NCBI GenBank assembly: GCA_963978895.1
Contig: OZ022240.1
Span: forward strand, 15,457,217-15,521,216
Direction: 5' to 3'
From: Erpobdella octoculata
Taxonomy: Eukaryota; Annelida; Clitellata; Hirudinida; Erpobdellidae
Length of the DNA stretch: 64,000 nt
The position numbers and the translations under genes are program-made. Positions 45,150 to 56,573 of the stretch are shown here, one piece after another; the first letter of the stretch is position 1; each line of letters starts with the position of its first letter. The notes under the pieces were generated by a model. That model saw nothing but the letters and a program-made list of their open reading frames with translations, was not told where the DNA came from and ran no database searches.

Positions 45150-46480
45150 ACTCGTTAGATGTTAGCAAATGCAGACAAAACACGATAGATTTACTGAAAC
45201 AATAACGGCGTGACCTCACAACAAACAGATTTTTCGCGCACTTTCAGACTATATATAAGTTGTTTGTAATTGGCATGGAGGCGGAGCTTACTAACTTGCC
45301 AGCCAATGTCAAAGAGCCTCAACTTTGGCTTATTTACATTACCTCATTCTTTTAACAAAAAGATTATGTTTCTTGTCAAGATTTAGCAAGAATGAACATT
45401 AGGAACAAGAAACAAACAATATTAGTTCTGTGAAAGGCATTAAACAAGAGCCAGATTTAGCTCCTTGCTTTCTTTCCAAAGTGTTATACCGGCAGAAATT
45501 ACACCTCCTGGTAAAGGGTTCGAAGTTAAAACTCAAACAGTTTATGAAAAAACTGCTGATGGGGAAGAGTGAAAGGTGTCTATGACTACCCACGGGTTGG
45601 TAGACACTTGTGACATCAAGCAATTCGCTGGTCAAGCAAGAAGAATGTCTCACCTGAGAATATGGCCATTTAGATTATGTCAGTGTGAATGATAGTGAAA
45701 TGTTTACAAATGAGTATGACCACGTAATGATAAATCATGGTCATATTCTTCGCAAGAGGAAACATGATTTTGTACTCCCTTCAATGCAACATCACTCTGC
45801 TAGTTTTGCTTGTAACTTTATTATTAGAATGCTCTTCTATGACTCTTACTAACCTAACTTCTTTCAATTCTATTAGCTGATTCAATAACGTTATTCTATT
45901 ATTATTGTCTAAAATTAACTATTCCAGTCATTATAATTAGCGGAATATTGAATGTTCGTTATAGACTAGACAGACTTTCTTTTAATTTCTTGTTTTTTTG
46001 CTTATTTTTTTATGATTTCCTGCGTTCTGTCAGGTCTTTTCTTAAAACACGAATAAATAAATAAAAATTCCCAAACAGCGCAGGGGTAGGTAGTAGTGCA
46101 GCAGGAAGCAGAGGTTTCAAATGGTTTAAAAATCTAATGTTTCGAATTGATTGGTGATTTTTAACCAGTATAGTTTGTTTTGTACCTTCAAATTATTTCT
46201 AACACAAGAGCTGTAGAAGCGAGTCGTTAATTAACTTTTGATTAGCATCTTATCTCATCCCAGGCGACTCGTTCGACGCTCTCAGTGAACCGATGAGATA
46301 GAACAAAATCTAGGAAAATATAATACGACACAATGCAAATACCATTTATTAAGCGTCTTTATTAAATGCTTTTTAGCAATTGAGTTTTATAAATAAACAA
46401 AAACTTTACTTTTTCTATAAAATTATATATGCTATAAAAGATTTTTATATTATCCGTAATAATAACACCATAGATATCTA
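45150..46480. other. Right interior of the CCCAGTAAACA element
   Basis: Possible decayed coding sequence on plus at 45430-45570 (KGIKQEPDLAPCFLSKVLY, then RQKLHLLVKGSKLKLKQFM) ends in a stop; I cannot assign it. The rest is AT-rich without a recognisable gene. Confidence 0.35.
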
Positions 46481-46887
46481 TGAATAAAACAAATCGTTAC
46501 ATTTTGGCTGCATTAGAAACGTTGTAGTAACTTCTTTTTAGTCGCAAATTACATGTTACTTTTACGTTACATTGGTAACGTTGCAGAAACGTTTCTTTTT
46601 AGTCGCAAATTACATGTTACTTTTTCGTTACATTGGAAACGTTACAGAAACGTTTCTTTTTAGTCGCAAATTACACGTTACTTTTACGTTACATTGGAAA
46701 CGTTACAGAAACGTTTCTTTTTAGTCGCAAATTACATGTTACTTTTTCGTTACATTGGAAACGTTGCAGAAACGTTTCTTTTTAGTTGCTTTGGGCCAGG
46801 TAACCTTTTCATAACCAGGTAACTGAAAAGTAACGGACAAGAAACGTTACAAAATGGTTACCATGTTTACTGGGAAGTGTCAGCTGA

Positions 46888-46898
46888 CGGCCTATAAA
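46888..46898 (+). promoter_or_regulatory. TATA-like box in the large hAT element
   Basis: GGCCTATAAATAAGAG lies about 260 bases before the MAIRDFF start at 47145, compatible with a promoter of the hAT transposase. Only sequence resemblance supports it. Confidence 0.35.
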
Positions 46899-47144
46899 TA
46901 AGAGTAGCCAACCTAAACACAAGGTTGTGGTTGTTGTCGTCGTTTTTGATTGCTTTCTCTCTCTCTGTTGCTTCACGTTTTCGATTCATTTACTGTTCGT
47001 TTATCGCTTACTCTACCTTGTGGATTCTGTCTGTTTTTATTTGTAAAAATAAAGTCTTACGAAATTATAAAGCTTGCGTTGTTAATTCTCTTCGTAACAA
47101 AATATACTTCGGTTCCTAAAAACTGAAGTAAAAAGTTTAGAGTC

Positions 47145-47589
47145 ATGGCTATCCGCGATTTCTTCGACCGAAGGAGGCTTAATTATTTTAGTTCGTTCGC
47201 GGCTCGGTCCGGCCTGATAATCAAACGGATTAGTGGTCTAGCTTACACAATCATTAATAAAATGACGTATTTTTGTTATTTGTTACGCAAAGGTGATAAT
47301 ACAAAACTTCTACGGCTCGCGATTAGTAGTTACGTTACGTCAACAAAACTTGTAATTTATCACTTTAGACGAAGACCCTCTTTTGTGGTGGAAAGATACA
47401 AGAACAAACTTTCCAAATTTAGCGGTGATCGCTAAACGCTACTTGGCGGCCCCAGCTACCAGCGTTCCATCGGAACAGTTGTTCAGTGGTGCTGCAATTA
47501 TTTATGAGCCGCTAAGGAACCGATTATCAGGCAAGACAGCAGAAAAACTGTTGTTTATGAGGTACAACTTGCCTGAAATCAGTTCTTAA
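47145..47589 (+). pseudogene. hAT transposase remnants of the large element
   Basis: Left, MAIRDFFDRRRLNYFSSFAA (also seen at 40678) may be a relic of an N-terminal or untranslated segment. Right, 47410-47589 encodes AVIAKRYLAAPATSVPSEQL, FSGAAIIYEPLRNRLSGKTA and EKLLFMRYNL: the hAT dimerisation domain, ending in a stop. The catalytic region is absent. The two pieces are in different frames. Confidence 0.8.
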
Positions 47590-48267
47590 TACTATTTCAT
47601 TTTTAATAAACTAGAAAAGTTATGAAAACTCTGTTTGTGTTGCTATTTTTAAAACTGGAGTAAATATTTATTTACTAAAATTTTTTATTTGTTTCGGGTA
47701 TTAGGCTTATAAATTTTCGGGTTCGGGTATCAAGTTTTCACATTTTCGGGTTCGGGTATCAAGTTTTCTCATTTTCGGGTTCGGGTATCAAGTTTTCACT
47801 TTTCGGGTTCGGGTTCGGGTATCAAATTTTCACACTTTCGGGTTTGAGTTGGGGTTCGGGTATCAGAAAAAGATCGGGTAGTACCAAACTCGGGTTCGGG
47901 TACCCGTGACATCCCTACAAATTGTGTAACGCTTAATTTTATTAGTCATGGGTGTGATTGACGGCAAGCCTAGTACTTAATTTAATTATATTTCCAGCTT
48001 ATGACCAAAAAAACTTTCTTCCGATAGCAATAAGTTCAGGTTTTTTTTAAAAATCAATGTTTAATTCTGCTGAAAACTTCAGTGTAACAATTCAAATTAG
48101 TAGAGTTTTATTTTTTTAAATTCACACTTATAAAAAAAAAAACTTTCTTCCAATTGCGATAAGCTCAAGTTGATTTTTGTGCAAAAACTACAGAATTAGC
48201 ATAGTATAAACAGAGCTTTACAACTTTACACACTTTGTACGTTCTTCAACAGCACGAGCACTATCAG

Positions 48268-48339
48268 TCCTCGTTAGTATAGTGGTAAGTATCCCCGCCT
48301 GTCACGCGGGAGACCGGGGTTCAATTCCCCGACGGGGAG
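48268..48339 (+). tRNA. tRNA-Asp (GTC)
   Basis: A complete 72-base tRNA without intron. The acceptor pairs TCCTCGT with ACGGGGA (one T-G pair), discriminator G73, D arm with A box TAGTATAGTGG, anticodon GTC at 48301-48303, T arm CCGGGGTTCAATTCCCCGA holding the B box. A TTTTT Pol III terminator lies at 48343-48347. CCA is not encoded, as usual in eukaryotes. Confidence 0.97.
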
Positions 48340-48347
48340 TAGTTTTT

Positions 48348-49106
48348 GTTCAAAGTTCATTATGATTTGATTATTGAAAGCTGCAATGATACAATTCAAA
48401 TAGTGGTAAGCTTGAAAACGTTTTTTTAAAAATGTATTTTGTATGAAGTAAAATAATTTTTGACCATAGATATATGTATGGTTTTGACATTTAGGCTGGG
48501 GGCCCATTGGGGAGGTGATTTTTCACCGGCCAATTGAAATTGTGTTCAGCATATAAAAATCTGCCAGTGTAAGGTTTTCATGGCGTAAAACGATAACCGA
48601 TGACATAATTCCAAAATTAGCGTTAATATATAACTTTATTTTATACCCCCACCAGCTAAAAGAAACGAAAAATCTTAATCTATTAAAAAGCTCATAGTCA
48701 ATATGATTTTACGTGATTAAACAACAACAGTTAAAATTTTCTCTATTAAAATTGAACAAAACAACACCTTATTCTGTTAGAGAATTAGCCAATTAGTTAA
48801 CGTACATGACTTTCGTTATTTACTTACGGGTTCGACTCCTGACTCAGTTTCGGCATTTTCATATTTGACGGTTTATTAACCATACATTGAAATTTGGGAA
48901 TTTGTATAGGAAACTAATTATCTCGTCAAAAATCCGTTGATGATTTAATTAACATTTTAAAAAGTTCGATTGATGATCTTCGCTTGTTTTACGGATAACT
49001 TTTTGTTTATGTTATAAAAAGTTATTATATTCTGAGAATGAGCAGGGACTGATTGTATTTTCTCAGACATTTCAACTGTTCATTTGGTTTGCTTTTTTGT
49101 GTGATC
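48348..49106. other. BRF1 upstream region
   Basis: AT-rich sequence between the tRNA-Asp gene and the BRF1 start codon. No TATA box at a convincing distance. I see no repeat family here. Confidence 0.35.
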
Positions 49107-51161
49107 ATGTCAGCGTGTAAAAATTGTGGTGGCACCGAAATTGACACCTCTCATGGAAATGCAATTTGTACGGAGTGTGGTGCAGTAGTGAGTGATCATG
49201 TAATTGTTTCCGAAGTCCAATTTCAAGAAAATTCTGCTGGAATATCCAACGTCGTTGGACAGTTTGTTAGCTTCGAAGGTAATTGTTTTACCAATTTTCC
49301 ATCTAGACTCTAGAGGAAGTGGCGATCTCTGGCTCGGCTCACATCCGCCATTTAATAATTTAATAGTACTAATAATTTAAACTGTTTTTTTTAATTTGAC
49401 GAATTATTAATGGCTATTGAAAAAGAAAATATATGCCAAAATTTTGTTATTTGACTAACTAATTAGTCCAGGAGAATTAAAATTTTTCCTTGTTGTACCT
49501 AGACAAAATTCGCATCAAGCTGATTTTTGGATATATTGTTTGTAATACGTTTATGAATCTTCCTGCAAAAATCGGTTGAAATCGTCAAATAGGAAATTGG
49601 TTTTTTGACGCTTTTTTGTAAGAGATTTACCGTAGTGAGCGATAAGTTAGCATTTTCGTAAATTGTCGTAAAACATCGAATTTCTAAGTTAGTATTTTGT
49701 AAAACATCTATTTTTTGGAGTTTTTATTGTTTTTCTTCGAAATGGGTGAACTAAATGAAATGGTATGTTTAATTTGTCGAACTGAATTCCGTTCCGACAA
49801 CGTCTGTGATACAGTCAAGATGGTTACACTAGGTGTTAAAGGTATTGAAACGTTATGTCAATTCAGCGTTTTACGTGGTGATGAACAGTTAACAGAGTAT
49901 CTGTTAAATAAACCAAATGTAGCTAATGTTCATGATCATTGCCGGAGAGACTACACTAACAAAAGAAGTTTCGATCAATTGCAACGAAAGAATGAGCAGC
50001 ATGCAGAAGGTGTTGGTGTTGATCAAGAGAATTTTAAGTGTAAATTATTACGATCGTCTGTCGACACTTTCAATTGGAAGCAACATTGTTTTTTGTGTGG
50101 AAAAATAGATCTTGGAGACGGTAGAAAATATTTAAAAGAAGAATCAAGTACTGTGATGACATTGAAATTCAGAGAAACTATAATTAAAACTTGCCACAAA
50201 AGAAATGATGCATGGAGTGTAGAAGTTCTTGGTAGGTTAAATACATGCAATGACTTACCTGCTGAAGAAGCTCGTTACCACAGAGTGTGTCTTTCTGTGT
50301 TCCAAAAATGTAGATCGTCACATGTCGGAGATAATACCGCTGGCCGAAACCAGCCAGGTCGACATCCAGATAACGACATGTTAATTACTTTTGAGAAACT
50401 GTGTGACTGGTTAGAAGAAGAAGATCAAGGAATTTATACAATAGCTGAATTACAAATTAAAATGCAAGAATTATCGGAAGATGGTGAAGTGTATTCATTA
50501 AAACATATAAAACGAAAGCTGGAAGAACGCTACGCCGAGCACATATTTTTTGCCGAAGTTTGTGGTCGGAAAAATGTTATTTGCTTCCGTAACATGGCGT
50601 CTCACATTAAGGGCCATGAAGTTAGCAACGACTCTGCCAGCAACGAATTTAGGAAGTTAGCAACGAAAAGATAGTAAACAAAAGATATTTCAACAGGATA
50701 TAAAAATCACATTTAGAACGACATTTTTACAAATATAAATAAATTAAATTTATTTACTTGATTTAAATTTACATTTTTTGGCTTAATTATATTATGAATA
50801 AATACTTTATCAAGAAATCAACCGAGTAACAGTAGCGTATTGCAACGGGAGAAAGAAATCAAATTTAAAAAGACATTGATAAAAATACAAATAAAATAAA
50901 ATTTATTTAATTGATTTAAATTTGAAATTTTTGGCATAATTATATTATGAATAAATACTTTATCAAGAAATAAACGGAGTAACAGTACCGTATTACTGGT
51001 TCAAGACAATGGGATTAAAACTTAAAATAAATAAGTTTGTGTAAAATTATTAGTATATAAACAGATATATATTAGAGAATTTTCTATTTATTTTCTCTCT
51101 CGGTCTAGTTTCCTTCCCCGTTGGTTTTCACGCTCCCGGTTACTTTATTTTTCCCGCTAAG

Positions 51162-51212
<51 letters not shown>

Positions 51213-54200
51213 TAGGGCCCGCACCTCCGATGTCAACACCAAAAAATTTTACCTGTATTGCATGAGCAAAATACTCAATTCTAATTCTTTCCCGCTGCTA
51301 GACCAATATATGCGTGCGTTTTTGGACATTTTATTCACGCCATTTTTGAATTCCGACGTTTCCGTAGCTTTATGAAGGTGAGGAAGAGGATGTAGTAGTT
51401 AAGATTGCTGATATTACCAATTATGACTAGGCCGACGATAACCCGGGAAATTCGTCAAACGCTCTTTACAAGAGCAGCCCTTTTTATAAGAGATACATCA
51501 GCCACGTGGAAAAAATAAGGGCTTCTCCACGGTAGAAAACGGTCAATTTAACATATTCTACAATGAGAAATACGGGGAGCTGTTATTACGGAAATATTTT
51601 GCCTTCATCCCTCTCTGGACAGCATTTACTAATCCTGATGGGAAAAGATTAAGCAATAGCATAGTGGAAAATGCGTTCCGCTATGTGAAGCACATCATGC
51701 TCGACGGCAAAACCAACATTAAAGGTGGGCGTTTTCTAGACCTGCAGCTAAAATTGGTCACTGCTGCGACAAAGGCCTTTTTGTTAGAAATTCCCTCAAA
51801 AGGAAAAAAAACAGCGATTGGCCGATAACGGCATAACCGCTGTGAGTCAGTGGGATAAAAGAAATCCCAAAAAAGATCCTATTTCAATTCCTTAGTCACT
51901 GTTAAAATTCCCACAGTGATGCCGACCAGCCAGCAGACCACCAATAAAAAACCGCATGGTTTAATCGTTCTGTTGTCTGGTCTTAAATGACAACTACTAT
52001 GTAGATGTGGAAGTAAATAAAAAGATGACGGTATGTCGAAATAACGGCGTAGCTTTGGTGTTGGAGGATTTCTTGTCCCTTCGGTCCAAAGAGTTGGTTA
52101 CAACTTGGGCTTTAGATTACTTCGGGCAAACAAATCTTACGAACTCAGTTTACGTTGATTGCGACGGGTCAACATCTGTAATGACGCAAGCTCTCGATCC
52201 TACAAACCGTATATTTAATGTCCCAATTTTTACCAAGGATATAACATTTTTTCCTATACTAAAAAATTCCCACTTCACTCTTATAATTGCAAACTCCAGA
52301 GAAAAAACTCTTCAATTTTACGACCCTATGTGTTCTAAATTAGCAATTGCTAAAATTGCGATCGCTAGCTTCTTGAAATTTTATAAAGCGTGGTGCACCA
52401 TAACAGGAGAAAATCCAATTATCTGGAAGCACGTTGGTATTCCGGTCCGTACCATACAACGTGACAGCTGGAATTGTGGTGTTTTCATCATGCATATAAT
52501 GAGACACCTTGATAAAGGAACATCAACGAACGAAATCTTCAATCCCGACGAAATACGAGCCGCCATAAAAAAGGGTTTACTGGAATCCTCGGACGACATG
52601 TACGACGATTGCTTGTACTGCAACAAACCGAACATTGACCATTTCTATGTCCAATGCAAAGACTGCCAGCGTTGGGTGCATGGGGTATGCACCCATCTAA
52701 ATCTATCACCGGAACAATGGGCTGTCGAACAATTCCAATGTGAACTATGTCTGCACCACTTACAACTGTAAAGTGTGTGGGTTTTTTGAGAAAAATTTAT
52801 ATTTTTTGCTTATGTCATTACATTATTAAAAAACGAATATATTTTTATTTTCTCCTTTTGGGTTTTTGAAGCGCATTAAACGAAACGAACGGAATTCGGG
52901 GTATAAGGGAAACGTCAATAGCGTCTAGCACCTAAAGAACTTTTTTTATAAAATATTTTTTTACATATTTGAATTTAGAATATTATTTACAACTAAATTC
53001 CAAAATATAAGCCATCGGAAAAAATTATTTATATTTTTTCCATATTTATTTCCGGTATTTTGAGGCCATTCGAAAAAATCGATGGGCCTCGGTTATAGCC
53101 GTATCACGCCTAAAAAACTATTTCTATTTTAAATTTTTTTTACATTTGAATTAAGCACATAAATTACTATTGGAATCAATTAAACTTTTGACTCGTACAA
53201 ATTTATTTAGTTTTACTTTCTAATTACAATGGAAATTCCGATGCGGAATTCGGTGTATAAGGGAAACGGTCAATAGCGTCTAGCACCTAAAGAACTTTTA
53301 TTTTATTATATTTTTTTACATATTTGAATTTAGAATATTATTTACAACTAAATTCCAAAATATAAGCCATCGGAAAAAATTATTTATATTTTTTCCATAT
53401 TTATTTCCGGTATTTTGAGGCCATTCGAAAAAATCGATGGGCCTCGGTTATAGCCGTATCACGCCTAAAAAACTATTTCTATTTTAAATTTTTTTTACAT
53501 TTGGATTAAGCACATAAATTGCTATCGGAATCAATTAAACTTTTGACTCGGACAAATTTATTTAGTTTTACTTTCTAATTACAATGGAAATTCCGATGCG
53601 GAATTCGGTGTATAAGGGAAACGGTCAATAGCGTCTAGCACCTAAAGAACTTTTATTTTATTATATTTTTTTACATATTTGAATTCAGAATATTATTTAC
53701 AACTAAATTCCAAAATATAAGCCATCGGAAAAAATTATTTATATTTTTTCCATATTTATTTCCGGAATTTTGAGGCCATTCGAAAAAATCGATGGCCCTC
53801 GGTTATAGCCGTATCACGCCTAGAAAACTATTTCTATTTTAAATTTTATTTTACATTTGGATTAAGCACATAAATTGCTATCGGAATCAATTAAACTTTT
53901 GACTCGGACAAATTTATTTAGTTTTACTTTCTAATTACAATGGAAATTCCGATGCGGAATTCGGTGTATAAGGGAAACGGTCAATAGCGTCTAGCACCTA
54001 AAGAACTTTTTTTTTTAAATATTTTTTTACATATTTGAATTCAGAATATTATTTACAACTAATTTCCAAAATATAAGCCATCGGAAAAAATTATTTATAT
54101 TTTTTCCATATTTATTTCCGGTATTTTGAGGCCATTCGAAAAAATCGATGGGCCTCGGTTATAGCCGTATCACGCCTAAAAAATTTTTTTTTTTTTAATT

Positions 54201-56536
54201 TTTTTTTTCATTTGGATTAAGCACATAAATTGCTATCAGAATCATTTAAAATTTTGGCTCGGACATATTTATTTAGTTTTACTTTCTAATTACAAAGGAA
54301 ATTCCGATGCGGAATTCGGTGTATAAGGGAAACGGTCAATAGCGTCTAGCACCTAAAGAACTTTTTTTATAAAATATTTTTTTACATATTTGAATTCAGA
54401 ATATTATTTACAACTAAATTCCAAAATATAAGCCATCGGAAAAAATTATTTATATTTTTTCCATATTTATTTCCGGTATTTTGAGGCCATTCGAAAAAAT
54501 CGATGGCCCTCGGTTATAGCCGTATCACGCCTAAAAAACTTTTTTTTTTTTTAATTTTTTTTTACATTTGGATTAAGCACATATATTACTATTGGAATCA
54601 ATTAAACTTTTGGCTCGGACAAATTTATTTTTGTCTATAATCTACTTTTTGTGTCCAAAATAGCGTTCGTTGCCGATTTCGTTGCTAACTTCATGTACCT
54701 CTCACATTATAACTAAGCAATGGTATGATGAAAAAAAGAGTAGCATAGAAGATGAGAGTGAGCGTATCATAGTGGCAGCAGCAAAATTGATAAGAGCTCA
54801 AATAAGGGAAATGTCCTCAAATGAAACATATCCAGGAACTGATGATTTCTCAAATATTGAAAATGCCAAAAGGTGGATTCCTAGTTTGTTGAAAATCTTA
54901 ATAGAAAATATTGTTTGTAATGAAATAAAACAAGTTTCCATATGTCATTCTATTGTGCAGGGGGCAAGACAAAGATCTCTTATTTCTCCAATTTTGTTTG
55001 GCGTTGGAGTTAGTTTAGATCACGCCTTTGGATCTAGATGGCTGCTTGATTTGCTGTCACGGTTGGGATTTTCAATTTCATATGATGAAGTTAAACTTTT
55101 TAAACAATCAGTGGTTCAGAATGACTCCCCTGATACTCCTCAGTCTTTTCCTCAATGTTTTACGCAATGGTCTGGTGATAATCTTGACCACAACGTTATC
55201 ACTTTAGATGGAAGTGGTACCTTTCACGGTATGGGCATCATATCAATGTCTACTCCGTGTAATCGATTAGGGTCAGGACACTTTGCTGAATCACCTGTAC
55301 CCCGATTGTCACGCCTAAAATCCAGTTGTGTTGTGAACAACCGAGGTATTCCTATATTGGGATACACATTCCCCGACAAGTCATCATTATCATTGATGTC
55401 TTTCAAGCCCATCTCTCAATTAAATTTTCCTTCTGTGTTGCCTCCTTCTTTAAACTTGGAACTTGCCTGGAAAATCGGTATCTTGTGCTTAGATGAAGAT
55501 CAGCAAAGGCCAAATTGGTCTGGCTTTATGGAACATGCTTGTAAGCCAGACAGAGATTTCAGATCATCATCAGACATAAGGATGCTTCCGATTATTGATT
55601 TGAATCCTAATGACATGTCTTGTATTTTTTCCACGTTAACTTTCATAGAACGCCAGGCTGAAAAGCTCAACATTCCAACGGCTTGTGTGACTTTCGATCA
55701 GCCGCTGTGGTTAAAGGCTGTTGATATTGTGCATTCATCCAAACTGAACATAGTATGTCGTCTAGGTGGGTTTCATGTCTTGATGAATTATTTGGGCAGC
55801 ATTGGTCATGTCATGGCCGGCTCAGGTTTGACAGAGGCGCTGCAGTGCTGTTATGGACCCATAGCCATAACTCACATGATGACAGGGAAGGCAGTGGCTA
55901 GAGCACTACGCGGCCACTTTTTAGTAGAGTCAGCTTTGTTTGCTTTGCTTTTGGAATCAATATTGAAAATGGAGTTTTTGACTACTTCTGATATTGATGA
56001 TCTGAGCGTCTCCGATCGGGATGCAAATTTAACGTGAGGCTTTATTTACAGTGGTCTAACTGAAATTCTTATTCATTATTTTAAAGAAATTGTACTACTG
56101 GACCTACCATACAAACTTTATATAACCAAACAAAAGGGATATAGGCACACAGACAAAGGACACAGGGCGGGAAATAAAGAAATTGTTATTTTTAGGTGTT
56201 TTTGTTGTTTTTCTGTTTGTTCTTTTTATTGTATGTTGAAATTGGAAATTATTTATGGATTTATATGTATGCTTTTTAATATGTGTATATTAAATAGTAT
56301 GTAACAAGCAATTTTCATATTAATCTTAATTTATTTTGCACATTTAGTCAAAAACGGCACAATAAAGTAGTTTATTTGTATCCGTATATAATGTTGCGAG
56401 ACAAATTTTAACTTATGTATATTTTGTATTAGGTAGTTTTCATCTATAGATTGAGTTATTTTTATTTAAATGGATTTTAAGAGCTGATATATTGTATATT
56501 TTATGGAAAAACGGCTCCATAAATCAGTTCATTTGT

Positions 56537-56573
<37 letters not shown>

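Larger units (their letters stand above)
43217..46874 (-). mobile_element. CCCAGTAAACA-ended DNA transposon, 3658 bp
   Basis: Long inverted ends: CCCAGTAAACATTGTAACCA at left and, reversed, CCCAGTAAACATGGTAACCA at right, continuing through TTTGTAACGTTTCTT. Subterminal repeats: five 31-base units around AACGTTTTAGAAACGTTTCC at 43320-43475, four units of about 65 bases around AACGTTGCAGAAACGTTTC at 46500-46790. I find no convincing TSD. It carries a spliced minus-strand gene and a nested hAT MITE. Confidence 0.85.
39150..47917 (+). mobile_element. Composite hAT element, 8.77 kb, perfect TSD
   Basis: Ends TAGGGATGTCACGGGTA in perfect inverted orientation at both sides, followed inward by TTCGGGTTCGGG repeats. 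Perfect 8-bp TSD CAAATTGT (39142-39149, 47918-47925). Without nested insertions it would be about 2.3 kb. It holds repeated N-terminal-like pieces (about 39485, 40678, 47145), a 451-bp internal tandem duplication (40377-40604 recurs at 40828-41055) and a transposase end at 47383-47589. It is flanked by tRNA-Asp genes in opposite orientation. Confidence 0.92.
50610..54700 (+). mobile_element. MULE-like element with Ulp1 protease and PHD finger, 4091 bp, 9-bp TSD
   Basis: Perfect 9-bp TSD CTCACATTA (50601-50609, 54701-54709). Terminal inverted repeats of about 38 bases: AGGGCCATGAAGTTAGCAAC at left; reversed right AGGTACATGAAGTTAGCAAC. It contains a two-copy repeat of about 185 bases (50700-50990), a (TA)n tract (51161-51212), a transposase relic, the Ulp1-PHD ORF and a satellite of about 357-bp units. 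The 9-bp TSD fits Mutator-like elements; a KDZ-type (Kyakuja/Dileera/Zisupton) element is an alternative. Confidence 0.85.

Noticed and set aside
50610..54700. Polinton/Maverick because of the Ulp1-like protease
   Set aside because: Polintons have 6-bp TSDs, TIRs of hundreds of bases and capsid/PolB genes; here the TSD is 9 bp and none of those genes is present.
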